Positions 1 through 11,590 of a stretch of DNA of 64,000 nt are shown here, piece after piece. The notes beneath the pieces were generated by a model. It was not told the origin of the DNA, did no database searches, and saw only the letters and a list, made by a program, of their open reading frames with translations. Both the position numbers and the translations under genes were made by a program. Origin of the DNA: Tolypeutes matacus (lineage: Eukaryota > Chordata > Mammalia > Cingulata > Chlamyphoridae); NCBI GenBank assembly GCA_026826555.1, contig JAKSZT010053881.1, positions 7,991,866 to 8,055,865 of the forward strand, given 5' to 3'. Numbering within the stretch: the stretch's first letter is position 1; the number at the start of each line of letters is the position of its first letter.

Positions 1-399
1 ACATAAATCAGCTGTTTGTCTCACATACAAATGGAAATGCACTAGCCCTTTCCCCAAAAAAGGATGCAAGCCCTTGAGTAATATTCACTCTTAAACTTGA
101 TATCCAAAACTTAAATACTATGACATAAAGTTAATATGACTTATTTTATATGATGAAGGGATAAGACAGGAAAGGAAACAAGGATGTTTGCTTTATGAAT
201 ATACACAAATATATCCATAACAAAACAAGAAAGAAATGCAATGATTTTAGCCCTCCTTTATGCAACTGTGCACATGGATGTGACTTCTTCCTTCTTCCAC
301 TACCAATTCTATGTTCCATTTACCTTCAGCAAGTACATCAGCTGGCTGTGGTTCTTTGCAGGGCATGGTTACCAAACCTTCATTCCTAAAGGGTCTGGG

Positions 400-695
400 C
401 CATTATAGACTGCCTAGATTGGATCATTGCCATTTTCCATTGACTGTAATCACAGGACATGGTTGTACTAAGAGTTGCTCTAAGGGATCAGCTGTAATCC
501 AAACAAACTTTTTTTGCCTCCATTGTGTAGTAGCAGTCTTACTTCCCCTTGATAATCAGGATCAATCACCCCAACTAGTACAGTAATTCCCTTCTTTGCC
601 TGTTGATTCAGAGGTATGAGGAGCCCAGCATGGCCAGGTGGCAGTCTTAACTTCCAGTTCAGTAGATTTATTGTTGTAGCTCCTGGTGGAAGCAC
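400..695 (-). pseudogene. Retroviral dUTPase remnant of the ERVL copy
   Basis: A 71-codon open stretch (minus strand, 695 to 480) resembles the N-terminal half of a retroviral dUTPase. It has a PPG segment, a glycine-rich turn and a GVIDPDYQGEV segment that fits the conserved dUTPase motif 1/2 region. The enzyme family hydrolyses dUTP to keep uracil out of viral cDNA. The stretch lies in the same frame as the integrase C-terminus and is separated from it by one in-frame TAG at 717-719. Downstream sequence (to about 400) still looks related but is out of frame. It is not functional. Confidence 0.75.
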
Positions 696-716
696 TCCTT
701 CTTTTGGAACTAAGAC

Positions 717-1950
717 CTATAGACCTGCAGAACTTAAAGTCATGGAGATAGTAAGCAAAAGTTTTTCTAGTGGATCACTAGGGATAATACTGAGTGGTGC
801 CACTCCCTTTGCCACCCCTTGATTTCTGAACCCATGATAAGTGGCTATGGGAGAAACAGCACCATAGAATGGATGCTGATTTAGAGCATATACAACCTTC
901 AGGAGAACATTGTCCCAGCCCTGAAAGGTATTGCCACCCAGTTGATGCCAAAATTGAGTTTTCAAAAATCCATTCCACCATTTTATCAATCCAACTGCTT
1001 CAGGATAATGGGGAGCATGGTAGAACCAGTGAATTCCATCAGCATTTTCTCATTCCCATAATTTATTTGCTGCAATTTGGGTCCCTTGATCAGAAGCAAT
1101 ACTGCATGGAATACCATGACAGTGAATAAGGCATTCTGGAAGTCCATGGGTGGTAGTTTTAGCAGAAGTATCACATGAAGTGAAGGCAAAATCTTATCCA
1201 GAGTATGTGACTGTTCCATAAGAATAAAACATTGCCCCTTCCATGATGTAAGTGGTTAAATATAATCAACCTGCTGATCACTTTGATGAATGGTGCTAAA
1301 TCAGGGACTGAGTATTACTCTCTGCTGCTGGCAGATTAGGTGCTTAGCAGTGGTTGTAGCCAGGATGGCCTTGGTGAATGTAAGCCATGTTTTTGAGTCC
1401 ATGCCTAGCCTCCATCCCTATCACCATGCCCACTTTGTTCATGAGCCCATTGGGCAATGAGAGGGGTGACTGCAGAAAGAAAGAGGCTGACTGTTATCCA
1501 CAGAAAATGTCATCCTAACCACTTGATTATTAAAATCCTCTTCTGAGGAAATTACTTTCTGGTGAGCATTCACCTGAGAATCAAATACCTTTGTGTTTTT
1601 CACCCATTAAGAAAAGTCTATCTACATACCTCTGCCCCAGATCTCTTTGTCACCAATTTTCCAATCATGTTCCTTCCAGGTTACTGACCATCCAACCAAA
1701 CAATTGGCCACAATAGATGAATCAGTATACAACCAGGTACACTGCTCAAAGTTCTGCTTACTGAGAGGATTTTCCTACACCACTCTCCTTCAGGGATGTC
1801 CTAGAAAGGGGTTGCAGTGCCGCACCACTTTTGGGTGGTATTTGTATATCAGGAAGAACCATCTATGGTCTGCTTAAGCCCTGTGATACTTCTATTGGGG
1901 CTTGCTGAAGGCTCCAGGCAGCATCTCTACTTGCCTCTGAAACCTCAAGT
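717..1950 (-). pseudogene. Retroviral integrase remnant of the ERVL copy
   Basis: The minus-strand stretch 989-717 reads as an integrase core C-terminal part, with a WWNGFLKTQ segment and an ALNQHP segment, both typical of retroviral integrases after the catalytic core. The preceding part (about 1219-986 and upstream to about 1950) is recognisable only in short pieces because of several frameshifts and stops. It continues in frame into the dUTPase except for one stop. In the intact family the enzyme joins viral cDNA to host DNA. This copy is dead. Confidence 0.65.
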
Positions 1951-3165
1951 GCCATTGGATCTCCTGGATCATGTGAACCAAGTGCAGAGCAGCTTGCACA
2001 GCAGCCTGGACCATTGCAGAGCACCCTCTTATTCTGGTCCCCAATAAAACTAGCAGCTTCTTGGGTCACTCAGTAAATGAGTTAGAGGAACACACACAAA
2101 TGCAGAATATGTTGCCTCCAAAATCCAAAGAAGCTGCCTAGGTGTTGTTCTTCTTTTTGGTTGGAGGAGGGGCCAGATGCAACAGCTTATCCTTCACCTT
2201 AGTTTGGATATCTTGGCATGCCCCAAACCACTGTAAGCCTAGAAATTTCACTGAGGTGGAAGACCCCTAATTTTTTTTCATTTTATCTCCCATTCTCTAG
2301 CCCACAAACACATTACCAATAAGTCTATTTCTTGCACACTAGGTCCAATTACTATAATTCCATCAATATGATGGACAAGTGTTATGACTTGTGGAAGGAA
2401 AAAGCAGACTAGATTATGACATAGGGCTGGGAGGTTGATATACCCCTAAGGTAGGATGGTGAAAGTATATTGCTGGCCTTGCCAGCTGAAAGAAAACTGA
2501 TTCTGGTAGCCTTTAGTAACAAGTAGTGAGAAAAAGCACTGGCCAGATAAAAAGCTGTATACCAGGTGTCAGGGGATGTGTTGATTTGCTCAGTGATACC
2601 ACATCTGAACAGCAACTGCAATTAGAGTCACAAACTGGTTAAGTTTATGATAACCCACTTCATCCTCCAAAATCCATCTGTGTTCTGTACATGCCAAACA
2701 GGAGAGTTGAATAAGGATGTGGTGGAAATCATCACCCCTGCATCCTACAAGTCCTTGATGGGGGCACTAATCTCTGGACTCCCTCCAGGAATGTGGTATT
2801 GCTTTTGATTTACTATTTTGCTAGGTTGAGCCAGTTCTAATGCTTCCGCTTGACCTTTCCTACCATAATAGACTTCATTTCAGAAATGGAATTCTGCCCG
2901 TTGTTGAGTGTGTCGATTCCAATTATGCATTCTGGAACTGGGGAAATAAATACAGAATGGGTTCAGGTATCCAATAGATTCACTGTAAGATGTACCTGAG
3001 CTAAAACCTCATCAATAACCTGAGCTCCATAAGCCCCTACTCTGACTGGTGGACCACAGTGATCTTTTAGATCTCCTGGAATTAAGAGTGAGTGTCTAAT
3101 AATCCTCCAAATGCCCAATCATTTCTTTTTCACCAATGCACAGACACCCTAGTAGAAGGCTGTAA
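1950..3165 (-). pseudogene. Protease/reverse transcriptase remnant of the ERVL copy
   Basis: On the minus strand around 2373-2361 the sequence reads HIDG where a retroviral RT would have its YIDD catalytic motif, inside a hydrophobic context (VITLVHHIDGIIV). A GIDTL segment near 2915 fits an aspartic-protease-type region upstream of RT. The frame is broken repeatedly. Position between the gag-like segment and integrase agrees with retroviral order. Boundaries are approximate, and the upstream edge is cut by the LTR inserted at 3171. Confidence 0.55.
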
Positions 3166-3170
3166 GTCCT

Positions 3171-3871
3171 TGGGGCAGTTTGAGATTATTTTATAAATCC
3201 CAGAAAGAGAAATATTATGGTTGTAAACTAATCTATTCTTCCGGGTGGGATACCTTTTGATTGCATTAAATTCAGATGAAGGATCTTTGACTAGCTTACT
3301 TGATAAGATCGCTGTAGAGGTTTTGATTGGGCTAAGTCAGTAAGGTGTAACTCAGGTTGGGTCTCTGACCCTTTGCTGGGTCTGATATAAATGAAAACAC
3401 AAAGAAAGACTGACTAAGACATACACAGGAAGAGATAGCTCTGTCACTTTGTATCCTGCCATGTGAAAGAAAGGAGAAGGCTCAAACAGCTGAGGTCCCC
3501 AGGAGAGATGAGCCATTTGTCTGATAGCTTACAGCTGAAATTGGGAAGAGAGTGAAAATAGCCAAGACTGATATAGGAAGCCCTAAGAGACAAGCCCTAT
3601 GCCAGTTTGCAGCTGAAATCTGGAAGAATGCAGAAGAGCTGAGCCACAGAGAGAAAGCCCAGAGGGGAAGGAGAGATCAGGCAGAGATTGCCTGCCATCT
3701 TGCTTTAACATGTGGCAGTGGACTTTGGTGAGAAAGCACCTCTTATGGTGCCTTGAGATGGACTTTTCACAGCCTTGGAACTGTGAGCTTTTATCCCAAA
3801 TAAATTCCCTTTATAAAAGCCAACACATTTTCTGGTACTTTGCATCGATAGCTCTTTGGCAAACTAATACT
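3171..3871 (+). mobile_element. Solo LTR, family X copy 1 (inserted in the ERVL)
   Basis: This about 700-bp sense segment begins TGGGGCAGTTTGAGATTATT and ends CAAACTAATACT. It aligns by eye along its length to the LTRs at 41723-42390 and 48506-49167, including an AATAAA followed by a TATAAAAGCCAA segment near the 3' end. It interrupts the antisense provirus and is flanked by GTCCT (3166-3170) and GTCCC (3872-3876), a 4-of-5 match to a 5-bp target duplication. The 5-bp duplication and the ACTAATACA-type end fit class III (ERVL/MaLR) LTRs. I call the group family X because I cannot name it securely. Confidence 0.75.
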
Positions 3872-3879
3872 GTCCCTTT

Positions 3880-5800
3880 GGTGAAGGCTAGGAGGAAGAC
3901 GAACAGTATAAATTATTGGTAAGGTATTAGAGTCCTTCTCCAAGGGAACTTGGCATTCCCATCATTCAAGGGGTTCTGGATCTGTAAATTGTCTCAAGTC
4001 TGGGAATTGATGGAGGAGCCGTGAGTCTGTGTGTGTGTGTGTGTGTGCATGTGTGTGAGAGAGATTCAAGTTAGGCTTTTGTTCACTTGACCTAGAACTC
4101 TTCTGCTTATACTGATCAAGTAAGAATTTAGTAGACCTGTCCACCTATTTCACTTCTAGGCACCTCTACAATCAACTGGTAAATACCATAGGTCTCTTCG
4201 AGGCAGACTATTCTGATTATAGCGTTGACTCTGCTATCCATTATAGTAGCCACACCTGCCTTGTATTTGGCTATTAAGTGCTTTCACTTGGCTCCTGCCA
4301 ATCAGGATCCAATCAATTCTCATTTTATTTAAGGACCCAAGTACAGTGGCAACAGTTTCCACTGTAATATCTGACCTACAAAGAAGAGTGAAAACAGAGC
4401 TCTTCAGGGATGATAGAGCTCCTCTTCCAAATTTATTCTTCACAATCCTGGTGAAGGGTGTGTTCTCTGGACATTTCTGGGGTGGATGAGCAGGTCTTAC
4501 ATGATAAATCCACTCTAACATTCCAATCTCTTTAAGTTTTTGTATCCCCTCATTTAAGCTTTTGGATTCCCCTCCCATCTGAATTTTCAGCTTCAGGTAA
4601 TGCAGACCACTTAGTGGTCCATACTTCAGCCAAACACCCAAACAAACTCAGAGTCCTTTTTAACCCATCAAGCTACAACACTGAATCCAGAATCTCTGCT
4701 TAGTTGGCCCATATCAATAAATTCAGCCTGATACAAGTTTATGTTACTTCCACCATATCCTACACCCTTAATATCCATTCCCACATATATTCTCCAGATT
4801 TCTGTCCATATAAATTGGAAAAATTATGCTACTCTTTTGGAGATTGTCACACCTCCTCATGGGTCACACTTTGTACCTCACCATCCAGGGCCTGTTGTGA
4901 CTTCAGTCAAGTTATAGGTCTGGAAGTAAAGAAGGGTGGTGGGGTGGGTCATGAGAGGAATAGCAGTGTCTTGCAAGCCAAGCTACCTTAGGACATTCCA
5001 TTACAATTTCAACTGGTGAAACATGGTTAATAACTTCAGGTTGAATCTTGAGGGATCTTTCCTTAGGGGAGGCAATTACAGGTTTTTATCAGACACATCA
5101 GGGTTAATCTCTACAGATGGAGGCAGGTGGCTGATTCTTCAGGGCTGGTTGGAAGTAAGGTGGCTGATTCCACAGATCATACCATTATAAGTTTATCTGG
5201 CAAAGAAGACTCAGCAGAATCTAGGGTTTCAACATCTCCAACATCATCATTATCAGCCCATATGTACCCATTACAATGATCAGAATCCCATTCCTTCCTC
5301 ATAAGTGCACTCACTTCAATAGCATACACCCTGCAATATTGGGAATTCAATCTACATTGGAATTCAGCCACTCACACAATGAGACCCTGGGTCTGGTTTT
5401 CAGAAATCTCAAGTTTGGTGCTACAAGAAATATAACTTTCTTTCAGGGCATACATAGAAAATTTCATGCCCTTCATATGGTACTTGAGCTGGGAATTTGA
5501 AGCCTTGAGCTCACTCTTTTCTCCAATAGCTGTTTCCAACATATTTAGGAACAACCAGCCAACATCATTATACATTTTAACTCCACAAAACTTTTTTAAG
5601 GTTTCAAATACACTGCCACTTGAGTAATAATATCCAGTGGTGATATTTTGTGTATCCCTATTGCCAATTCATACCATGGACTATCAGTGACTTCTAGATC
5701 ACTGGAAATAGAGTCATTAGTGCCTTTTAATCAGACTAGATAACCTTCTCCCAAAACCTCAGAAAGAACTCATAAATCTCATCCTTAAGATTCTGTTTCT
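3880..5800 (-). pseudogene. gag-like remnant of the ERVL copy
   Basis: Two longer minus-strand open stretches remain: 4641-4234 (135 codons) and 5575-5372 (67 codons). The second is rich in Lys, Glu, Ser and Gln in a coiled-coil-like pattern. Position between the presumed 5' LTR/primer-binding end and the RT-like part suggests gag. No zinc knuckle is visible. Assignment is by position plus weak resemblance, so it is tentative. Confidence 0.4.
4028..4057. repeat. (GT)n microsatellite
   Basis: About 30 bases of GT dinucleotide repeat with one interruption (CA), lying in the gag-like remnant. Confidence 0.9.
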
Positions 5801-5826
5801 TAAAGAACCACTCTAGTTGCAAAATC

Positions 5827-6240
5827 TGTATTAGTCAAGACTCTCCAGAGAAACATAAATGACAGAATATAAATAAATATTGAGATTTATTACAAGAATT
5901 TACTTATGTGATCATGGGGATTGAAAGATTGGAAAGTCCAAATTCCACAGGGTGGGCCACAAGTTGGGAGTTCAATGAACTCCCTAGGAGAAGCTGGCTG
6001 GCTGAAATAGAGGTTGAAATTCTCCTTTCTGACTGCTTAAATCTTTAGTTCTCCCTTTAAAACCTTCAGCTGATTGGGTGAGACTTCTATCATTGCTAAA
6101 AGCAATCTCTTTTGTAGATGCAATCAACTAATGTTTTAAAACCATGAAAGAACCTCTCAATAACAATCAGGCCAGTGCTAGCTTGACTGAACAACTGGAC
6201 ACCATAACCTAGCCAAGTTGACCCATGAACTTAGCCATCC
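5827..6240 (-). mobile_element. Antisense MLT2/ERVL-type LTR, probable 5' LTR of the provirus
   Basis: On the minus strand it starts GGATGGCTAAGTTCATGG and ends GACTAATACA, matching the MLT2-like LTRs at 40931-41534 and 50108-50615 (shared start, CCAATCAGCTGAAGG segment, CTCTGGAGA near the end). It abuts the gag-like remnant on the correct side and in the same orientation, so it is most simply the 5' LTR of the antisense ERVL. Just inside it (minus strand, from 5826) is an imperfect segment where a tRNA-Leu primer-binding site would be expected. Confidence 0.7.
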
Positions 6241-6292
6241 TGGCTGTCTAAAGTAAAACTAATAGTAATGTATGGGGGTGGAGGTTTACTAC

Positions 6293-6770
6293 TGTTTTAG
6301 CCTGCTAGGCTGTTGAAATGCAATATACCAGAAATGGGTTGGCTTTTACAATGGGGATTTATTAACTTACAAACTTACAGTTTCAAGGCTGAAAAAAATG
6401 TCCAGATCAAGGCATCATCAGGCAATGCTTTCTCCCCAAAGACCAGCTGCAGAGATCCTTGGCTCTTCTGCCACATGGCAAGGCACATGGCGGCATTTGT
6501 TGGTCTTTCACTTCTCTTTCAGATTTCATTGTTTTCAGCTCTGGCTTCCATGGCTTTCTCTCTCTTCATCTGGATTTCATTCTCTTATAAAGGACTCCAG
6601 TAAGGGGATTAAGATCCCCTGGGCCATACTTCACTGAAATAACCTAATCAAAAGGCCTTAATTAAGTAACCTAACCAAAAGTTCCCACCTACAATTGGTC
6701 CACACCCACAGGAATGGATTAACTTTAAGAACACGATTCCCTGGGGTCCATCCAGCTTCAAACTGTCACA
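6293..6770 (+). mobile_element. MaLR-like LTR
   Basis: It starts TGTTTTAGCCTGCTAGGCTG and ends AACTGTCACA. The order of a GGTTGGCTTTTAC segment, a TTATTAACTTACAAACTTACAG segment, a TTATAAAGGACTCCAGT-like centre and a CCACCTACAATTGG-like 3' part follows the MST/MLT1 layout. Flanks show only a weak 3-of-5 direct repeat. Confidence 0.65.
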
Positions 6771-6939
6771 AGAACATAATGTAAAAGTAAAATATATCAC
6801 ATTAATATTATAGAAGATTAGAATAGGGAGAGATTGAAAGTATACTTTTGTAAGATTCTTATACAGTATGTGAAGCACTAAAAGCTTATTTGAAAGTAAG
6901 CTTCAATTATTTAAATATGTATATTGTAAACACTCAGGA

Positions 6940-7345
6940 AATTCTGGTAGATTGAGTTATGTACTGCAGAAAAAACATGTTCTTAATCCACATTATTGCA
7001 GGTATGAACTCATTATAAAAAGGACCAAAGATGTTATTTTTATTTAAGGCATGGACCAACTGAATGAGGATGGGTCTTAATCTGTACTACCAGAGGCCTT
7101 AGAAAGAGGACCTGGAAGTTACAGAAGCAGGAATCCCGAAGGGAGAAAACATTGTCATGTGACTTGAGACTGGGATTCAAGCTGAAGAATCTTAAGAATT
7201 GTAGCAAACCAGCACTGGAAAGTTACTTACCCTTAAAGGAAGCAAGTCTTCTAAGCCTTCAAAACCATGATACAATTAATTCCCATTGTTTAAGTCAACT
7301 CATTGTGTGGCATTTGTGTTAGCAGTACAAGAAACCTCAGACCGT
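6940..7345 (+). mobile_element. MaLR-like LTR fragment
   Basis: It contains the GAGTTATGTACTGCAGAAAA start-type segment, a GACCAAAGATG segment, and ends with the GTGTGGCATTTGTGTTAGCAG tail typical of MLT1/MST LTRs. Boundaries are approximate. Confidence 0.5.
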
Positions 7346-7349
7346 ACCT

Positions 7350-8835
7350 ACTATGACAATTTTAAAAGAGGTATAAATAATAAGCTAAATATTAGAGAAA
7401 AAGTAAATTTTTTTTTAAAACCCCAATTCAAAAGCAGGCAGAAAATTAAAGGAAAAGAGGAACAAAGACTAGATGGAACAAATAGAAAATAATTAGGAAA
7501 ATAGATGTAATTCTGACCATAACAATTATTACATTAAATATAAATTACCTAAATACATTTTAAAAGACAGAGATTTCCACATAGGATAAAAAGACAAGAC
7601 TTAAGTTTATGTTGTCTGCATGAAAATCCCTTAAAACCTAAAGATATAAATAGCTTAAAAAGTAAAGGATGGAAAATATATACCTTGCAAACAATAACCA
7701 AAAAAAGCTGGAGTGGCTATATTACTATTGGACAAAATAGAATGCTAAACAAAAAATATTACAAGGGATAAAAAGGACAGTATATAATGAGAAAGGGGTC
7801 AATTTACTAAGAAGAGAGAACAATACTAGATGATTGTACACCTAACAACAGAGCTTCAAAATATATAAAGCAACTGAAAGGAGAGAACTGAAAAGAGAAA
7901 TAGACATATCCACTATTATGAGGAGTGACTTCAATGCTACTTATTTCAACAGTAATTAATAAAACAAAAAGACAGAACATCAGTAAGGATACAGGAGACC
8001 TGAATGATACTATCAATCAACTTGACAAAATTGACACCCAACAACAGAATACACATTCTTTAAAGTGCACATAGAACATTCACCAAGACATATTCCAGGT
8101 CATAAATCAAGCCTCAAAAAATTTTATGTAATTGAAATCATATGCCATATTCTCTGGCAATGACTAGAGATCAAAACTAGATTTAAACTAGAAATTAAAA
8201 AAAAAAAAAGAAATATATCTGAGAAGTTCCCCCCAAATATTTGGAAATTAAATAATTCACTTCTAAATAACCCATTGGTCAAGGAGGAAATAAAGAAATA
8301 AATTGTAAAATGTTTTAATTAAATGAAAAGAAAACCACAACATAAGAATATAAAGAGAAATTTACAGATTAAATGCTTTTATTAGATAAAAAGTCTTCAA
8401 ATCAATCACCTAAGCTTTCATCTTAAGGAACCAGAGAAAGAAGAACAAGTATTCTAAATCAAGTAGGGGGAAATAAATAATAAAGAGAAAAGCACAAATC
8501 AATGGATTTGAAAACAAGAAAAAAAGGAGGAAAATCAGTTAAGCAAAAAGTTATATTCTTTGAAAAAAGTCAATAAACTTAAACCCCCAGCCAGAATGAT
8601 TAAGAAAAAATGAGAAAAGATACAAATTGCCAATATCAAAATAAAAAAGGAGACATCACTATAGATCTACAGTTTTTAAAAGGATAATAAGTGAAAAATA
8701 ATAGTGTCTCTCTTTGCAGGTGATATGATTAAGCAGAAAATTATAAAGAGTCTTCAAAACGTTAGAAGAACTAATAGGTCAGTTTAGCAAAGTCACAGGA
8801 CAACATGTACTAGCGATAAACAATTGGAAATTGAG
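7350..8835 (+). pseudogene. Old L1 ORF2 remnant, left part
   Basis: The adenine-rich sense strand follows the order of L1 ORF2: an endonuclease-to-RT stretch with a degraded GDFNA-like site near 7925, then RT segments ending at a CAATTGGAAATTGA motif at about 8819-8832. It is interrupted by a 1.7-kb repeat at 8836 and resumes at about 10556. Many stops are present, so it encodes nothing. Confidence 0.7.
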
Positions 8836-10555
8836 CTTATTTTTAAATTTTTATTTTTTATTTCTGTATTTTATTTGTTTTTTATTATTTTTATTTTATT
8901 ATTTTTTATTTTTATTTTTTTGGCTTTGTTTTTGGGGAGGTTTTGGATTGCAGAAGGGTCACAACAGTAGTAGTGGAGGATCACTGGAGTGGGATGTCAG
9001 TGATGGGGAGATGTGGAGGGAAGGGTGCACTGGGAGCATGCTTCTATGGCATATGAATATGTTCAAGTGGTCATGGGGTGTTTTCTTGGTGGGTGGAGAC
9101 CCACACAATAGCCGAAAGAATATTGAATTCCCATCCTGGGAAGTCCTACTAAACTCTGTAATAGAGTGGCGAGATTTCCCTAAGCACATGGGCAGTGCCT
9201 AGCGAAGGCAGACAGACCATTATGCCAGGTCCTTGATATTGATGGTTGTACTTATGACTCTTGTTCTTGTGAAACTGAAATGTAGCCTGCTAGTATATAT
9301 TGCCTAAGAGTTACCCCCTGAAAACCTTCTTGTTGCTCAAATGTGGTCTCTCTCTAAGCTAAACTCAGCATATAAATGCACTACCTTCCCTACCCCACCC
9401 CAGGTGGGACATGACTCCCAAGTATAAGCCTCCCTTGCATGAGGGATTATTACCAAGTGTCAACTAGAGATACATGTGGGAAAAGACCTTGACCAAAGGG
9501 GAAAATATTAAATATAAATGAGCTTTTATGGCTAAGAGATTTCAAAGTGAGTCAGGAGATCATTCCAGAGGTTACACTTATGCATGCCTCAGGAAGATCT
9601 CATTGACTGCCACAGTAAACAGTGGCTCAAGCAGAGGGGTTCCTGAAGACTTTATAGACATCTAGACACTATAGGCAGTGCAGACAACCTCAGGAGTTCA
9701 GCACCCTGTCAATAGGCCTTACCCTGGAATATATGCTCCCCAATGTAACAGAGTTAGACTCATTTATAATTTCCCTACACATGGCTCTTCTGCCCCTTTT
9801 ATTTGAATCTATACTATACTGGTTAAATATATGTCCCAGAGACTTAAATCTTCTGGTTGTTCATATGCCCGTTGAGCCCTGAATCTCAGCAGAGTTGTAA
9901 CACCAACTCTCCAGTTCATTGGACTTGCCCAGGACAACTAACAAAAGGATGATGATGGACAAAGCCCATCCCCAAAAAACAGAGAGTATCTGCAACTGCA
10001 AGCAAGACAGTTATATCCACCTGCCCCATGGGATCTAAGCCCCCTCTCAATCCGAAACTCAGTGGATATGACCATCTCAAAATCCTCAGGATTGAGGAAT
10101 GAACAAACATAAGGGGGGGAGGGGATGCAACTATGGACTAAAGCAGATTTATGATTATTCTAACAATGGAAGAATTTGTAACCTTGATATAAAGGCAGTG
10201 GCCACCAGAGGTTCTGAAGGGAAGAAGAGAGAAGAACTGGTGTAAAATGGGGCATTTTAGGGGCATTAGAATTATCCTACATGACATTGCAATGATGGAT
10301 ACAGGCCATTATACATTTTGTCAAAACTTATAAAATTGTGCAGTGCAAAGTATAATCTATAATGTAAACTATAGACCATGGTTAGTAGCAATGCTTCAAT
10401 ATTTGTTCAATTGTAAAAAAAATGTGCCACACTAATGAAAGATGTTAACGGGGAAAGTATGGGAGGGAGAGAGGATGGGATATATGAGAATCCCCCTATA
10501 TTTTCAATGTAACATTTATGTAATCTAAAACTTCTTTCAAAATAAAATAAAATTT
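8836..10555 (+). mobile_element. Xenarthran-type long repeat Y, longest copy
   Basis: This 1.7-kb insert separates two halves of one old L1 ORF2. It starts with a T-rich tract and ends with a poly(A)-signal-rich, A-rich tail. Its last about 400 bp match the repeat at 25805-26205 and the reverse complement of 34365-34890, with the shared order GGCAGTGGCCACYRGAGG, GACATTGCAATGA, ATGTAAACTATA, and TGTAATCTAAA near the end. The three copies share the 3' end and have different 5' ends, as expected for 5'-truncated retrotransposition. I see no long ORF. It may be the 3' UTR of an L1 subfamily or a non-autonomous element; I cannot name it. Confidence 0.6.
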
Positions 10556-10800
10556 TAAAAAATACCATTTGCAATGTCACCTAAAAGTTAGGTATAAATC
10601 TAACAAAATCAATACAAGAGCTGCATACTGAAAACTACAAAACATTGATTAAATAAATCAAAGAAAACCTAAACAAATAAAGATATATTATGTTTAATGA
10701 TTGGGGGGCTCAACAGTCTTAATGTGCCAATTCCTACCAAACTGATCTAAAGATTCAACACAATTCCAATCAAAATTCCAGCAGAATTTTTTGTAGAAAG
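10556..10800 (+). pseudogene. Old L1 ORF2 remnant, right part
   Basis: It resumes with TACCATTTGCAATGTCACC and continues through a CAATTCCAATCAAAATTCCA segment, both expected downstream of the left part in L1 ORF2. This shows the intervening repeat was inserted into an existing L1. Confidence 0.7.
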
Positions 10801-11125
10801 TAACTAGAATAAAGATAGTGGCCCAGCCTTCTTTCCTCAATTGGGACAATGAAGGGCCATTCTGGTTTCAGAATTCTCTGTAGGATGAGCTGAAGCCTCT
10901 GCTGAAAGATAAAACTCTTTGCAAATTATAGTTTACTAGTTTCCATAGGAGGCTCATGGAATCTTCCTTCAGTCATAGCAGTAGATATGCCATGAACACA
11001 AATTTTAGGAGGGCCTTGTGAAGCTAAGAAAATTAGGAATGACCATTTGGAGTAATATAATGCATACATATTAAATTTTCTTCTTCCACCTGAAAAAATC
11101 TATAGCCAATACATTATCTTCTAAT
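10801..11125. other. No gene seen; unassigned interval
   Basis: Sequence between the L1 remnant and the next LTR. I see no exon signals, no named repeat and no long ORF. Confidence 0.5.
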
Positions 11126-11129
11126 TTTT

Positions 11130-11495
11130 TAATTTTAGAAAATCAGTTTCTGAAATTGGTGCCTGGATTATGCAAATGCACCCAATTATGCAGATGGGCC
11201 AAATGTAATCACAAGGGCCCTTACAAGTGAAAGAGAGAGGCAGGAAAGCCACAGTCAGAGAAGGAAACATGAGGATGGAAGCAGAGGACAGAATGAAGTA
11301 AATGATGGCTTTGGAGCTGGAAGGGGGCCACAAGCCTAAGATGTGAGAAGTCTCTAGAAGTTGGAAAAGACCAGAAGCAGCTGTCTCCTAGAGCTTCCAG
11401 AGGAGGCTACTGAGAGTTTCATTTTAATACCATCATAATCATTTCAGAATTCTAACTATGGTAATCTGTTTTAGCAGCAATAGGAAACTAATATC
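11130..11495 (+). mobile_element. MLT1/MST-type MaLR LTR fragment
   Basis: The segment order is CAAATGTAATCACAAGGGCC, GAGAAGGAAACATGAGGATG, TCTAGAAGTTGGAAAAG, CTAGAGCTTCCAGAGG and TAGCAGCAATAGGAAACTAA at the 3' end, which follows the standard MaLR LTR layout in sense orientation. The 5' part is missing or diverged. Confidence 0.75.
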
Positions 11496-11590
11496 CAGGT
11501 ATTCACTGACAGGCAAATAGGATTATCACCCACCTGCTAATTCTTAATTTTCACCTACATACATGAACACATTAAAAAAAGAATCAGGAA

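Larger units (their letters stand above)
1..5826 (-). mobile_element. Decayed ERVL-type endogenous retrovirus, internal region
   Basis: The minus strand carries retroviral coding remnants in the order gag-like, protease/RT-like, integrase, dUTPase, reading from high to low coordinates. A dUTPase directly downstream of integrase is the known hallmark of the ERV-L group. All frames are broken by stops and frameshifts, so this is an old inactive copy. A probable 5' LTR lies at 5827-6240; the 3' LTR would be left of the window. A sense LTR of another family is inserted at 3171-3871. Family assignment rests on domain order and recognisable protein segments, not on a search. Confidence 0.8.

Noticed and set aside
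4234..4641. 135-codon minus frame as a host gene exon
   Set aside because: It lies between ERVL LTR and pol in the same orientation, so a gag remnant is more likely.
8831..9202. 123-codon frame rich in Phe
   Set aside because: Starts in a T-rich tract of repeat Y and shows no domain.
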